This document shows, in pieces, positions 1-9,430 of a stretch of 24,260 bases of DNA (position 1 is its first letter; the number at the start of each line of letters is the position of its first letter). Under the pieces are notes generated by a model. It worked only from the letters and a program-made list of their open reading frames with translations, was not told the origin of the DNA and did no database searches. This DNA comes from Dunaliella salina (taxonomy: Eukaryota; Chlorophyta; Chlorophyceae; Chlamydomonadales; Dunaliellaceae). The stretch covers positions 394,609-418,868 of the forward strand of contig MU069540.1 in NCBI GenBank assembly GCA_002284615.2, written 5' to 3'. A program made the translations under genes and the position numbers.

Positions 1-635
1 ACACACACACACACACGCATGCCATTGAACAAGGCGATGGCAGCCTCTGCAACCTCAAAAGAGCCTGTTGGATTTCATAAAAAAACGTTTTCTACAATTC
101 AACAAAGTGAGCATGCGCTCTTGTTCGAGGCGGAGCCTCTCCTCCTCCAGCTGCGCCCTCACCAGTGTTCTCCGCCAGCCCTGAGGAAAAAATCAGTTCC
201 CACTGTTCGGAACTTGGCCATTTTCACCCCTACCCACACTCTCTGTGCGAACAACAGTCTGGGAAAACGCATGAACAAATGCTCCCTGGCCTGCAGCGTT
301 GCCCACACCTCAACCTGTCCCTGGACCCCATCCAAGCCCAAGCTGGGCACACATCAAGCGCTGTGCTCCAAACTGCTTTTAGCCCAGCTGCATCTCCAGA
401 CGCATCTCTAGGCATCTCCATCCCCAGATTGCATCCAGCCCCCCACTCACATCTGCACCCACCACTGACATTATCTGAACCTCACTGCATATGTCCAAGC
501 CCAGTACTAACAACATCTGAACCCACTACTGACATCATCTGAACCTCACTGCATATGTCCAAGAACTTGTGCTGCTGGCTGCATTTGCACACCCTCCATC
601 AAAGCACCTGGTGCTTGCCACATCCAGGTACAGAA
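1..635. other. No gene seen; starts in a (CA)n tract
   Basis: The window opens inside a (CA)n microsatellite (1-16). The rest is C-rich, with a short direct repeat around 470-560 (catctgaaccyactg and tcactgcatatgtccaag each occur twice). No splice-bordered coding island was recognised on either strand. Confidence 0.5.
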
Positions 636-684
636 TTTTAGGGTTCAGGTTCAGGGTTTAGCAACAACCCTAACCCTAACCCCC
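636..684. repeat. Head-to-head telomere-like repeat
   Basis: The plus strand carries degenerate TTTAGGG-type units (ttttagggttcaggttcagg, then gtttag). After a short spacer (caacaa) come CCCTAA-type units (ccctaaccctaaccccc). The two halves are roughly complementary and could pair as an imperfect hairpin. TTTAGGG is the plant and many-algae telomere unit; the internal position suggests an interstitial telomeric sequence. Confidence 0.6.
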
Positions 685-839
685 TTGAATTTTCCCCACT
701 CTCATCTGCACGTGCTGCTTGCCGTATTTGATCCCACTCTCACCTGCATTTGCTGCTCATCACATCCGATCCCACACTCACCTGCACCCCCTGATTACTG
801 TGCATCTGAACACCTGCCACTCACATCCACCATTTGCTG

Positions 840-1330
840 GCTTGCTACTCACATCCATGCCACCGCTTGCTGCCTTGCTCCTCATGTGCATGCCACCACT
901 CACTGACTTGCTGCTCACATTCATCAAATGCTGACTTGCTACTCACATCCATGCCACCACTTGCTGAACTTTCTGCTCACATCCATGCCACCACCACTTG
1001 CTGGCTTGCTACAAACATCGATGCCACCACCACTTGCTGACTTGCTACTCACATCCATGCCACCTCTTGCTGACTTGCTACCCAGATCCATGCCACCACT
1101 CACTGACTTGCTGCTCATGTCCATTAAATGCTGGCTTGCTCCAAATATCCATGCCACCACTTGCTGACTTGCTACTCACATCCATGCCACCACTTACTGA
1201 CTTGCTGCTCACATCCATCAAATGCCGACTCGCTACAAACATCCATGCCATCACCACTTGCTGAACTTGCTACTCACATCCATGCCACCACTTGCTAACT
1301 TGCTACCCACATCCATGCCACCGCTTGCCG
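840..1330 (-). repeat. Tandem array with donor-like GTGAGT in each unit
   Basis: Direct, imperfect repeats of about 30-60 bp. Plus-strand units read ttgctgacttgctactcac followed by atccatgccaccac. On the minus strand most units contain GGCATGGAT followed by GTGAGTAGCAAG, a near-consensus 5' splice site. The unit resembles the 3' end of the tentative exon at 1311-1354. Open frames across the array are by-products of repetition and are not taken as genes. Confidence 0.8.
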
Positions 1331-1354
1331 CACCCGGTCTGGCTCTCGTAACAC
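1311..1354 (-). CDS. Tentative downstream tail exon of the STE20-type kinase gene
   Basis: This is a weak candidate exon. On the minus strand an acceptor (GCGCTGCAG) is followed by 14 codons reading VLREPDRVRQAVAW plus two bases, then GTGGGTAGC as donor. It starts in phase 0, which matches the phase 0 end of the exon at 2551-3080. The charged, helix-like composition is plausible for a tail segment. Its donor end is echoed by the array at 840-1310, whose units carry GGAT followed by GTGAGTAGC, the same exon-end/donor relation seen elsewhere in this gene. Alternatively the exon may be absent: an open frame just upstream (stop at 1374-1376, reading ...STERSKPSELS) could be a terminal exon instead. 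Short length keeps confidence low. Confidence 0.3.
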
Positions 1355-1375
1355 CTGCAGCGCTCTGAAGGGCTC

Positions 1376-2080
1376 ACGACAGCTCACTGGGCTTGCTGCG
1401 CTCTGTCGAGCTCAGGCGCACCCACTGTGCACCCTTCAGCACTCTCGGCACTCGCCTACGCTCAGCACGCACAACATGCACAACACTCACCACAATACCC
1501 CCCTCCGTCCTTGGCTCACAACAGTTGCCCACCCGTGGTTCCACTCCATTTTCTGGCGATTCACTTAATTCAAAAGGCACTGAGTGCTTGTGCTCCTTTT
1601 GCCCCTGACTTCATCCACTCCTGGTTTGCCTGCCCTCCAAGCACCTTCTGTACTTCCTATGTTTCCACACAACTTTGCTGCAGGCTCCAATCCACACCAG
1701 CTCCACCACATACCCACCTGCACTTGTAATCAAGCCAAGCCACCCCATACCCACCTGCTTTTTTAATCGAGCCAAGCCACTCAATGTCGTCCTCCATTTC
1801 CAATTACTCTCTTTTCCACATTCCTCATGTCCAACATAATCAAGCCCTGCAGATCCGTGCGGCACATCTAAAGCTCGGCTCACCTAACCTTCCCTCCCTG
1901 AAAAGAAACCCCTGTGCCTGCCGCCTTACTACCACGCCAAAGCTCTGCAAATCTCTCCTGAACCCAACTAAGCCCTTCAAATCTCCTGCACCCTACTTCT
2001 GCAGATACACTCTGCTATACCCGACCTGACCCTTGACAACCTGACCTCCCTCCCCGTAACCTCTCATTCCAACAGAAGAA
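1376..2080. other. Non-repetitive stretch, no supported gene
   Basis: A pyrimidine-rich plus strand without array structure. Open frames here have no recognisable motif and no convincing splice borders. The only item of note is the minus-strand frame ending at the stop at 1374-1376, mentioned as an alternative terminal exon. The stretch could hold intron or the 3' part of the kinase gene. Confidence 0.4.
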
Positions 2081-2085
2081 CGCCC

Positions 2086-2435
2086 CCACTTCCGGTCGCA
2101 CCTGCTACCCTTCAGAGACAGAGCTCTGCGGTGTGCGCGCACACAGCGTGCTGGTGGTACTGGTGGCAGGGCTATCCTTCACCGGGTTAAAGTTTTTAGC
2201 TTCTTTTTTAAGTTCAACAAACTGGCAATGTAATGATTGCAAACAGCTCCGAAACGTTCTGAGTTTTCAAACAGTTCCAAGTTCTCGCACTGGCCGACCC
2301 TGATTCTTACAGAAGAATGCCCCCCTAACCCCCAGTCGCACCTGTTGCCCGTCGACAGAGGTCTGCGGCGTGCGTGCACCCTGCGTGCTGGTGGTACTGG
2401 TGGCAGGGCTATTCTTCACTGGGTTCTACAAACTG
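2086..2435 (-). repeat. Two donor-side copies of the 3' end of exon 2551-3080
   Basis: Two diverged direct copies of about 100 bp each, centred near 2130 and 2370, repeat the end of the exon at 2551-3080 and the start of its intron. The shared block runs (minus strand) from the ACCACCAGCACGC region through CGACGGGCAACAG to GTGCGACTGGGGG. The copy at about 2370 is closest to the exon; the one at about 2130 is more diverged (GGGTAGCAG then GTGCGACCGG). Both keep the CAG/GTGCGA donor, so two decoy 5' splice sites lie downstream of the true one. Confidence 0.8.
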
Positions 2436-2550
2436 GCAATGTAATGGTTGCGAACAGCTCCAAATCGTTTGAGTTCTCGAACGGTTCCAAGTTCTCGCAC
2501 TGGCCAACCCTGATTCCTACAGAAGAATGCCCCCCTACCCCCAGTCGCAC

Positions 2551-3080
2551 CTGCTGCCCGTCGACGGAGGTTTGCGGCGTGCGCGCACCCAGCGTGCTGG
2601 TGGTGCTGGTGGCTGGGCTGTCCTTCACGGGGTGCGAAACCGGCTCGCCACGCCTGCCAGACCTGCTGGCCCCTAGACCAGGCGCGGCAGCACCGGCAGC
2701 AGGGTTGGTAGCATTGGCAGGCAACGTGCCCGTGCCTCCGCCCACCCCACTGCTCCCTAGGTGTGGATGCGAGCCAGGCCCTTTATTAGAGGCATTCAGC
2801 ACTGGCAGTGGGAGTTTGCCTTCACCCTTGGGCGCCTCTTGAGCCCCCAAATGCTGTGTCGGTTGGTGCTGTTGGTGCTGCTGCCAGGGTGATGGTTGCT
2901 GCTGCTGCCGGGACCCCCCGGCCCCCGCAGCACTGCTGCTGCTGGGAGGCTGCTGGCTTGCCCTGCCGCTCGCAGAACGCAAAAGTGCTGCGCCTGGGTA
3001 GCCGGCGCCCCCTCCGTTGGCGTACGCAAGCTGCTGCTGGGAGGCGGAGGAAGGGCCATCGAGCGACTGGGGGCCCTCTC
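2551..3080 (-). CDS. Kinase tail exon: Q/S/P/G/A-rich low-complexity region
   Basis: A 530-bp exon and the longest in the window. The acceptor is CATCCTACACAG before GAGAGGGCCC; the donor is CGGGCAGCAG before GTGCGACTGG. It begins with two bases of a split codon, which the single G left by exon 5127-5220 completes as Gly, and runs 176 codons to a phase 0 end. It reads EGPQSLDGPSSASQQQLAYA at the start, then a stretch with runs of Q, S and H (QQQQPSPWQQHQQHQPTQ), then a Gly/Ala/Pro-rich part. No folded domain is recognised; it is probably a disordered tail, as is common in algal kinases. Both ends have been duplicated into the flanking introns (3094-4490 and 2086-2435). Function is unknown; membership in the kinase gene rests on phase, strand and composition. 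Confidence 0.7.
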
Positions 3081-3093
3081 CTGTGTAGGATGA

Positions 3094-4490
3094 GGAATGG
3101 AGCCTGCTGCGGCCAAAGGCGGGCCCTGTACATTTAAGGGACAAGGTGTATCCAGGCAGAATTATATTGAGATGTTCGTATGTGGGAGTGCTTGTCTGGA
3201 TCAGGTAAAGTACAAACCGGCCGCGCCAGATACCGGCAAGGCAGGACCGTCAAGCAACTGGGGCCCCTTCTCTGTGGAGGATGAGGAATGCAGCCTGCCA
3301 CGGCCAGAGGCGGGCCCTGTTTGATGGACAAGGCCAGGCAGAATTGAATTGAGATGTGCACTTGTGGGAGTGCTTGTCCAGGATCAGGTAAAGTACGAAC
3401 CAGCCGTGCTGGACACTGGCAAGGCAGGGGCATCAAGCGACTGGGGCCCCTCTCCCGTGTAGGATGAGAAATGCAGCCTGCTGCGGCCAGAGGAGGGCCC
3501 TATTTGATGGACAAGGCCAGGCTGAGTTGAATTGAGATGTTCGTATGTGGGAGTGTTTGCCTGGATCAGGTGAAGTTTTAACCAGCCGTGTCGGACACCT
3601 GCAAGGCAGGGGCATCAAGCGACTGGGGCCCCTCCTCTGTGGAGGATGAGGAACGTAGCCTGCCGCGGCCAAAGGCAGGCCCTGGACGTTTAAGGGACAA
3701 GGTATACCCAGGCAGACGAGATGATAGGTGGATGCGCTTGTTTGGATCAGTCCAAGTACTGCAGCCTGCCGCGGCCAGAGGAGGGCCATGTGCATTGGAC
3801 AAGGCCAGGCAGAGTGGATAGATGAGATGATATGCGGAAGCGCTTCTGAATCAGTTGAAGTTCGCACCGGCCGTGTCGGACACCAGCAAGGCAGGGGCAT
3901 CAAGCCAATGGGGCCCCTCTCCTGTGGAGGATGAGGAATGCAGCCTGCCGCGGCCAGAGGAAAGCCCTGTGTGAGGGACAAGGCCAGGCCAAATTTGGAA
4001 TTGAGATATTCATGTGTCCAAGTGCTTGTCTGGATCAGTTGAAGTACGTCCCAGCCGTGACGGACACTGGCAAGGCAGGGGCACCAAGCGACTGGGGCCC
4101 TTTCCCTGTGGAGGATGAGGAACGCAGCCTGCCGCGGCCCTGTGCATTTAAGGGACCTGTGCATTTAAGGGACAAGGGATACCCAGGCAGACTTGGATTG
4201 ATGAGATGATATGGTGGAGCGCTCGTTTGGATCAGTTCAAGTACTGCAGCCTGCCGCGGTCAGAGGAGGGCCCTGGACGTTTGAGGGACAAGGTATACCC
4301 AGGCAGACTTAGATTGATGAGATGATATGTGGGAGCGCTTGTTTGGATCAGTTCAAGTACTACAGCCTGCCGCGGCCGGAGGAGGGCCCTGTGAGGGGGA
4401 CAAGGCCAGAAAGATTTGGATGAAGATGTGTATAAGTGAGAGCGCTTGTCTGGATCAGTTTAAGTAAGCAAAGGTCACGCCGGACTCTGG
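3094..4490 (-). repeat. Acceptor-derived tandem array upstream of exon 2551-3080
   Basis: About seven imperfect direct units, many about 180 bp long and some half-length. Plus-strand units contain caagcgactggggcccctc, then ctgtggaggatgaggaatgc, then agcctgccgcggccagagg. The true junction reads gagcgactgggggccctctc followed by ctgtgtaggatgaggaatgg. Each full unit therefore copies about 20 bp of exon start plus the 3' splice site and the intron sequence just upstream. Most copies keep the AG, giving a ladder of decoy acceptors. Minus-strand open frames here are by-products of the repeat. Confidence 0.85.
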
Positions 4491-4698
4491 CCATGCAGGG
4501 GCGTCTCTTGACACCTGGGTACCAACCAGATCTGGTTGTGATACCTTGCAGGCAAGGGCGAAAATCCTCGACACTAGATGAGTCAGGGTGTGATACCTGG
4601 TTGTGATATCTTAAAGGCAGGGGCGGCCCTTGACACCCCAGTTTGTAATGAAGCAAGCACCATGGCAAAGCTGCAACTGCCTGTACACAGAGACATGA

Positions 4699-4699
<1 letters not shown>

Positions 4700-4792
<93 letters not shown>

Positions 4793-4802
4793 GCGCGCAC
4801 GC
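4700..4802. repeat. (CA)n followed by (GC)n microsatellite
   Basis: A perfect (CA)n tract of about 78 bp runs into a GC-alternating tract of about 22 bp. It is a purine/pyrimidine alternating block with potential to form Z-DNA. It lies in the intron between exons 5127-5220 and 2551-3080. Confidence 0.95.
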
Positions 4803-5126
4803 GCATGAACATTCATTGCAGTGTAATGGACTTGCTTGCAAGACAGGGATCAGGAGGGAACAATCCCTTAGCACCTTCTCTGCAAGAGCGGGGCTTGTTT
4901 TCATGCAGGAGCGCATGTCAGCGGCTGCTGCTTGCAATTCTTACCCTCACTTACTTGTACTTGGCCAGTAAAAAGGAAAGGAAAAAGAGTAACCATGCAA
5001 GCTCCCTACATCAATCAAGGAAGAGGAGACACATTGGCCCAGAGAGCCTTGCGCCTCCCTTACCAGAGGCTAGGGTGGCTGCTGCTGCTGCACTTGACTC
5101 ATATTAAAATGTCAAGAGAAACGCAC

Positions 5127-5220
5127 CTTGCGGCTGGGACACCACCATTGGCGGGTGGGCAGCCCCTTCTGGGATACCTCCATTTGCATGGGGGTGCTGG
5201 TTGGGCATGTCTCGGAGGGG
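5127..5220 (-). CDS. Kinase tail exon with P/N/H/Q-rich segment
   Basis: A 94-bp exon with acceptor GGTGTGTGCAG before CCCCTCCGAG and donor CAGCCGCAAG before GTGCGTTTC. It reads PLRDMPNQHPHANGGIPEGA and then continues as a short hydrophilic and Pro/Val-rich segment ending SQPQ plus one base. It starts in phase 0, matching the phase 0 end of exon 6836-6918. It ends with one base, which exon 2551-3080 needs. No domain is recognised. The strongest extra support is that its acceptor and first 15 or so bases are the seed of the large 51-bp array just upstream (5225-6200). The role is presumably that of a flexible linker in the kinase tail, which is inference. Confidence 0.6.
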
Positions 5221-5224
5221 CTGC

Positions 5225-6200
5225 ACACACCAAATTTTGTAGGCAAGCACAATTTCAATGGGCTCAGAGGGGCTGCACGCATCAAATTGTAGGCACACAT
5301 CAATTTCAAGGGGCTCAGAGGGGCTGTGCGTGTCGCTTTCAAGGCATGCATCAACTTCAATGGGCTCTCGGGGCTGCATGCATCTTTTTGACAGCGTGTG
5401 CAACAATTCCAATGGGCTCTCAGGGGCTGCAAATATCGATTTGAAGGCATGCATCAATTGCAATAGGGTCAGATGGGCCGCACACATTGATTTGAAGGCA
5501 TGCATCAGCTTTTCACTTTGGAGGCATGTGGCAATTTGGAGTGTGTTTTGGAGGGGCTGCACGCATCAACTTGAAGGCATGCATCAAATGCAATGGGCTC
5601 AGAGGGGCTGCATGCATCAATTTGAAGGCAGGCATCAAGTGCAATGGGCTGGGAGGGGCTGCACGCATCAATTTGAGGGCATGCATCAAATGCAATGGGC
5701 ACAGAGGGGCTGCACACATCGGTTTGAAGGCCTGCATCAATTTCAAGAGGCACAAAGGGGCTGCATGCTTGAATTTGGGGGCATGCATCAAATGCAATGG
5801 GCACAGAGGGGCTACATGCATGAATTTGAAGGCATGCATCAAATGTAATGGGCACAGAGGGGCTGCACACATTGGTTTCAAGCCCTGCATCAATTTCAAG
5901 GGGCTCAGAGGGGCTGCACGCTTCAATTTGAGGGCATGCATCAATTTCAAGGGGCACAAAGGGGCTGCATGCATGAATTTGAAGGCATGCATCAAATGCA
6001 ATGGGCACAGGGGGGCTGCATGCATGAGTTTGAGGGCATGCATCAAACGCAATGGGCACTGAGGGGCTGCACGTATCAATCTCAAGGCGTGCAACAATTT
6101 CAGGGGGCTATGAGATAGGGGCTGCATGCATCAACTTGAAGGCATGCATCCGCTTTCACCCTGAAGGCAACTAGAAGTTTGAAGGAGCTGGCCTTGGGGG
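5225..6200 (-). repeat. 51-bp acceptor-derived tandem array (about 19 units)
   Basis: Plus-strand units have the form ggggctgcatgcatcaattt, then gaaggcatgcatcaa, then atgcaatgggcacagag. On the minus strand each unit reads ...GCATGCAG followed by CCCCTCTGAGCCCAT. This matches the true acceptor and exon start at 5220 (GTGCAG then CCCCTCCGAGACATG). The period is about 51 bp, a multiple of 3, which explains long open frames in several frames with a 17-residue repeat. These are not regarded as proteins. Units near the exon are more irregular; those in the middle are most uniform. Confidence 0.9.
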
Positions 6201-6830
6201 GGCTGCATGCATTCTCTGTGCTACATGCATTACGCAGTGCACATGTCCCAGCCACGGGCACCAAAACTCACTCATCCCTTAATCCACCTTGTCATCGAAG
6301 GCATTAGCTATATGTGGCGCACCAAAAGGGAAACTGCCAAAAGGGAAACTCGCTTTGAGAGAAGCAGCCAGTTCTGGCATGCTGTCGATTGACAGCAGGC
6401 TTTGTCAACGCGTAACGTCGGAGTTTGGAGTACGCCATGCCGCAAATCCATTGATTCGCAGCAGGCAGGTCCAGAGGACCAAAAGTGAAGGACATATGCA
6501 ACAACAAACACAGCACACCTATCTGATCACACAATATTGCAGCTGAGAATGGTGCACCCCCCCCCCCCCCCTTGTTTTGCCCCTGCAAATGCACCAGTTG
6601 GGGAACCTTGCCTTGATGCACGCGGCCTATGGCTTGCACAGACTTTTTCCGTTCTCTTTTCTTTACCGTCCTCACTTTCTGAGAGGGCGTGTAGCAAGTG
6701 TCTGTGAGTCTCCCATCTCTGATAATCGTCGGCAGTGCGCACTAGTGCACCCAGAGAAAACTAAATCCCTGGGCAGCACTGCTTGGGCCTTAGGGTTTGT
6801 TGCACTGGGTGCATGGAGCATCCTCTCTCT
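6201..6830. other. Intron sequence without array structure
   Basis: This is the 5' part of the intron after exon 6836-6918. It contains a short direct repeat (ccaaaagggaaactgccaaa region, 6322-6352) and a run of 15 C at 6557-6571. No splice-bordered coding island was recognised here on either strand. Confidence 0.5.
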
Positions 6831-6835
6831 TCTAC

Positions 6836-6918
6836 CTGATGCGGCTGCGTTTTATCCTCTGCTGCCATAACTAGCTGTGAATCAGGCCGAGGCAGCTTGC
6901 CAGGTCCTGGTCCAGATA
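6836..6918 (-). CDS. Kinase tail exon, short basic/acidic linker
   Basis: An 83-bp exon with acceptor AAAGGGTGCAG before TATCTGGACC and donor CCGCATCAG before GTAGAAGAG. After two bases of a split codon it reads SGPGPGKLPRPDSQ and then LVMAAEDKTQPHQ, ending in phase 0, which fits exon 5127-5220. An in-phase alternative acceptor 12 nt inside the exon (CTGGACCAG) is possible. It needs a preceding exon that ends with one base; the tentative exon 8335-8364 would supply this, but exon 9900-10010 directly would not. Its first 20 or so bases seed the array 6925-7640. No domain is recognised. Confidence 0.55.
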
Positions 6919-6924
6919 CTGCAC

Positions 6925-7640
6925 CCTTTCCACAACCAGATCTTGGCCAAACTGATGCACCCTCTCCATGGCCAAATCCTGGTCACCCTACCAACGATCA
7001 AGTCCTGGTCATGCTGCTGTGACTTTCCTTAACCAGATCCTGGTCCAGAAGCTGCACCATTTCCATTAACCAGATCCTGGTCCAGCTGCTGCACCCTTGT
7101 TGTGACCAGGTCCTGGTCCAGCTGCTGCACCCTTTCCCAGACCAGATTCTGGTCAAATTGCTGCACCCTCTCCATGACCAGGCCCTGCAGCTGCTGTACC
7201 CTTTCTATGACCAGGTCCTTGCCAGGCTGCTGTACCCATTCTATGACCAGGTCCTTGCCAGGCTGCTGTACCCATTCTATGACCAGATTCTGGTCCAGGT
7301 GCTGCAACCTTTCCCTCGACCAGTACCTGGTCATGCTGCCGCACCCTTTCCATGACCAGATCCTGGTCAAACTGCCGTGACCTTTCCATCCACCACGTCC
7401 TGGCCCAGGGCTGCAAGCTTTCCATTGACCAGATCCTGGTCCAGATGCTGCACCCAGATGCTGCACCCTTGTTGTGACCAGATTCTGGTCGAACTGCTGC
7501 ACCCTCCTTGGCATGATAAGGTCCTTGCCAGGCTGCTGTAACCTTTCTATGACCAGATCCTGGTCCAGGTGCTGTAACCTTTCCCTCGACCAGTACCTGG
7601 TCAGGCTGCTGCACCTTTTCCATGACCAGCTGGGAAGAGT
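6925..7640 (-). repeat. Acceptor-derived array of about 36-40 bp units
   Basis: Plus-strand units read tgaccagatcctggtccag followed by ctgctgcaccctttc. On the minus strand each is GAAAGGGTGCAG followed by CAGCTGGACCAGGATCTGGT, against the true junction AAAGGGTGCAG, TATCTGGACCAGGACCTGG at 6918. About 18 units are present, with some local higher-order doubling (two near-identical units at about 7201-7280). Minus-strand frames with repeating VQQLDQDLV are by-products of the repeat. Confidence 0.85.
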
Positions 7641-7689
7641 CCTAGCTGGTCATAAATACCTACTGGAACCTCTCCATTACCAGAAATGA

Positions 7690-8330
7690 CCCGGGTCAAG
7701 TTTGCTTCACCCAATTCATTACCTTCTTCAGATGTTCATGCTAGCACATAGATGGTGGAACAGGTGTGGGTTTAGTGGACCCAGACCGGGTCCTGGCGTT
7801 GGACCCCCAGTCTCAGAAGCACTCAGCCTTAAACAGCAGGATTTAGGACTCTTGTATGTTCCACAAACTGAAAAATATTTGTGGGATATCCACTTGCATC
7901 AGGAGCAAGCCGCTTGGTTTGCCAAGGACGCTACGTGCAGAATCCTTGTCAAGATTCTGAATGTATCAGCAAATGGTGCAGCAGCCCTTTCAATCATTGG
8001 GCCAGTGACTTGCATGTTTGAGCATTCACAGTGTTGTCCTTCCTTGAGGCTTAAGTGGTTCTGGTGGCAAATGATAACCAATTCCACCCATGCCTCCTCA
8101 TGATGCCAGCAAATTTGGCAGCAGCAACAGCAGCAGCAGCAGCAGCGCCTGCAGAGCGCATCCAGAGGGAAGAGGGCATATGCCATTTTGCACGAGCAAT
8201 CCAGTACCTGATGAAGGGCTCGTCTTGATTGAGTCCCGTGGGCAGGTCGGTAACAAACCTTTCTCGGTTGAATCATAGGGTCAAGCAAAATGAGGCAACC
8301 GTCGCTGGCGCTGATCGAACATCAGCAGTA
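7690..8330. other. Coding-like sequence of unknown origin, possible relic
   Basis: This non-repetitive block lies between two arrays. A plus-strand frame (7702-8103) reads protein-like in places (for example QEQAAWFAKDATCRILVKIL). A second plus-strand frame starting at about 8102 runs through an Ala-rich tract encoded by (GCA)n, then PAERIQREEGICHFARAIQY, and stops at about 8228. The opposite strand is also open here. No family is recognised and no start or splice structure can be fixed. It could be a relic of a mobile element or a captured exon. A (CAG)n-type tract lies at 8111-8147. Confidence 0.3.
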
Positions 8331-8334
8331 ACAC

Positions 8335-8364
8335 CCTGCCCAAGAGGCAGTTCCTCATCAGCCA
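8335..8364 (-). CDS. Very tentative short tail exon
   Basis: The acceptor GAGTGCAG before TGGCTGATGAG is present at the edge of an array whose units repeat GTGCAG followed by TGGCTGATG, as expected if a real exon starts here. Read with two bases of a split codon it gives ADEELPLGQ plus one base before a weak donor (GTGTTA). That phase would feed exon 6836-6918, but it does not fit the phase 0 end of exon 9900-10010. An alternative in-frame start after GATGAG would fit both. The exon is therefore predicted mainly from the array pattern and may be wrong. Confidence 0.2.
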
Positions 8365-8369
8365 CTGCA

Positions 8370-8545
8370 CTCACCTCTTCCTTATTTTGCCCTGCGCCTG
8401 TGTATCATTATTCATTTCTTAGCGCTATTATCAGTGTTTATCATCAAATTTGCCCTGCGCCTGTTGGTCATGAGGCAATAATGCCTTGTCCTATGAATCA
8501 GGTCAAGAAGACAAGGGCATCAGCACATCAGCCACTGCACTAGGG
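8370..8545 (-). repeat. Acceptor-derived array, part 1 (upstream of 8364)
   Basis: Plus-strand units include ttgccctgcgcctgt, then catgaggcaa, ccatgaatcaggtcaag and acatcagccactgcact. The last block is GTGCAG/TGGCTGATG on the minus strand, as at 8364. The same units resume at 9430-9890, so the array is split by the unrelated block 8546-9430. Confidence 0.7.
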
Positions 8546-9430
8546 AAGTTCAGGGGCCCCTCGTGCTTGTCCGGTTTGCCCCAAACCGCGTCAGCAAGAA
8601 GTCCGGAGAGAGTGGGAATCAAACCCCGAGCCTCCGGGTCTTGGCAAAAATCCGAATTTAGAGTTATTATTTTTTAGGTTAGCCCGGACCCCTTTTCAAA
8701 AATTCCAGAGCTGGACAACTTCCCAATATCACTGGATATGGTCTTTCCTAACTTTGTTTCTCGTCTAAATCTAACCATGCCAACCATTTTTATTCCATAA
8801 AATATCATGTTCACCAAAAAATCATGAAAATCGAAGGTTTCCAGATCATTCTTCTGGCCTCAGATCACCTAAAAATGGCCCACAGTTCCACCCTGGGACC
8901 GTTTTTCACTCCCATTTTTTTGGATTTATAACCCCTGGATACCCTACGAACATCCTGCATATTCAAAGTGGGAAAGAAGAAAGTAAAAAATGGCCTTTTT
9001 GGCACCCCTTGTGCTGGGTTTTCTCTAAGGGAAATGGCTGAAATCCTGTATCTCACCAACCACTGGGTCTTTTCACTCCATTTTTTTTTTGCAATGATAT
9101 TCTTTTGGTACAAAGATTCCAAACAACTTAAAATCACTTAATTCGGTGCAGTGGGTGGTCAGGTATGGAGATTTGGTGATGAAAACTAGGGTTCACGCTG
9201 CGGCTGATTAGGCGTAAGTCCCCAAAGCTGGGACTGTTAAGCTCTAGTCATACAGAAAGCTTGAAAAACAGGCTACATTTTGAAATCATGATTAAGTGTC
9301 CCAGGTTATGGGACACCTATGCTAGGATCATATTTAAAACACCCCTTTTTGGGGGGGAGTTGTCCAGCTCTGCAAAAATTCCCCGTTTTTTCGTCAAATG
9401 TTTTAATATCTCCGGATACTGGACGGCATG
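8546..9430. mobile_element. Non-repetitive block interrupting an array, possible insertion
   Basis: About 885 bp of AT-richer, homopolymer-rich sequence sits between two parts of one tandem family. The string cactgcact occurs at both borders (about 8534 and 9441) and could be a target-site duplication, but it is also part of the repeat unit. On the minus strand, 8614-8630 contains a GGTTTGATTCCC-like string resembling an internal RNA polymerase III B box. No transposase or reverse-transcriptase frame is visible. Insertion of a SINE-like element is inferred, not shown. Confidence 0.35.

Noticed and set aside
2808..3137. Plus-strand frame of 109 codons over the Q-rich exon
   Set aside because: Shadow of the GC-rich minus-strand exon, which has good splice borders and matching phase.
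5112..6127. Long open frames on both strands with repeated 17-residue units
   Set aside because: They follow from a 51-bp tandem repeat whose period is a multiple of 3 and are open in several frames at once.
7029..7623. VQQLDQDLV-type repeat protein on the minus strand
   Set aside because: By-product of the 36-40 bp acceptor-derived array; no start context and frame changes between units.
8614..8630. tRNA gene, from a GGTTTGATTCCC-like T-arm on the minus strand
   Set aside because: No acceptor stem, D-arm or anticodon arm could be paired around it; at most a B-box-like relic.
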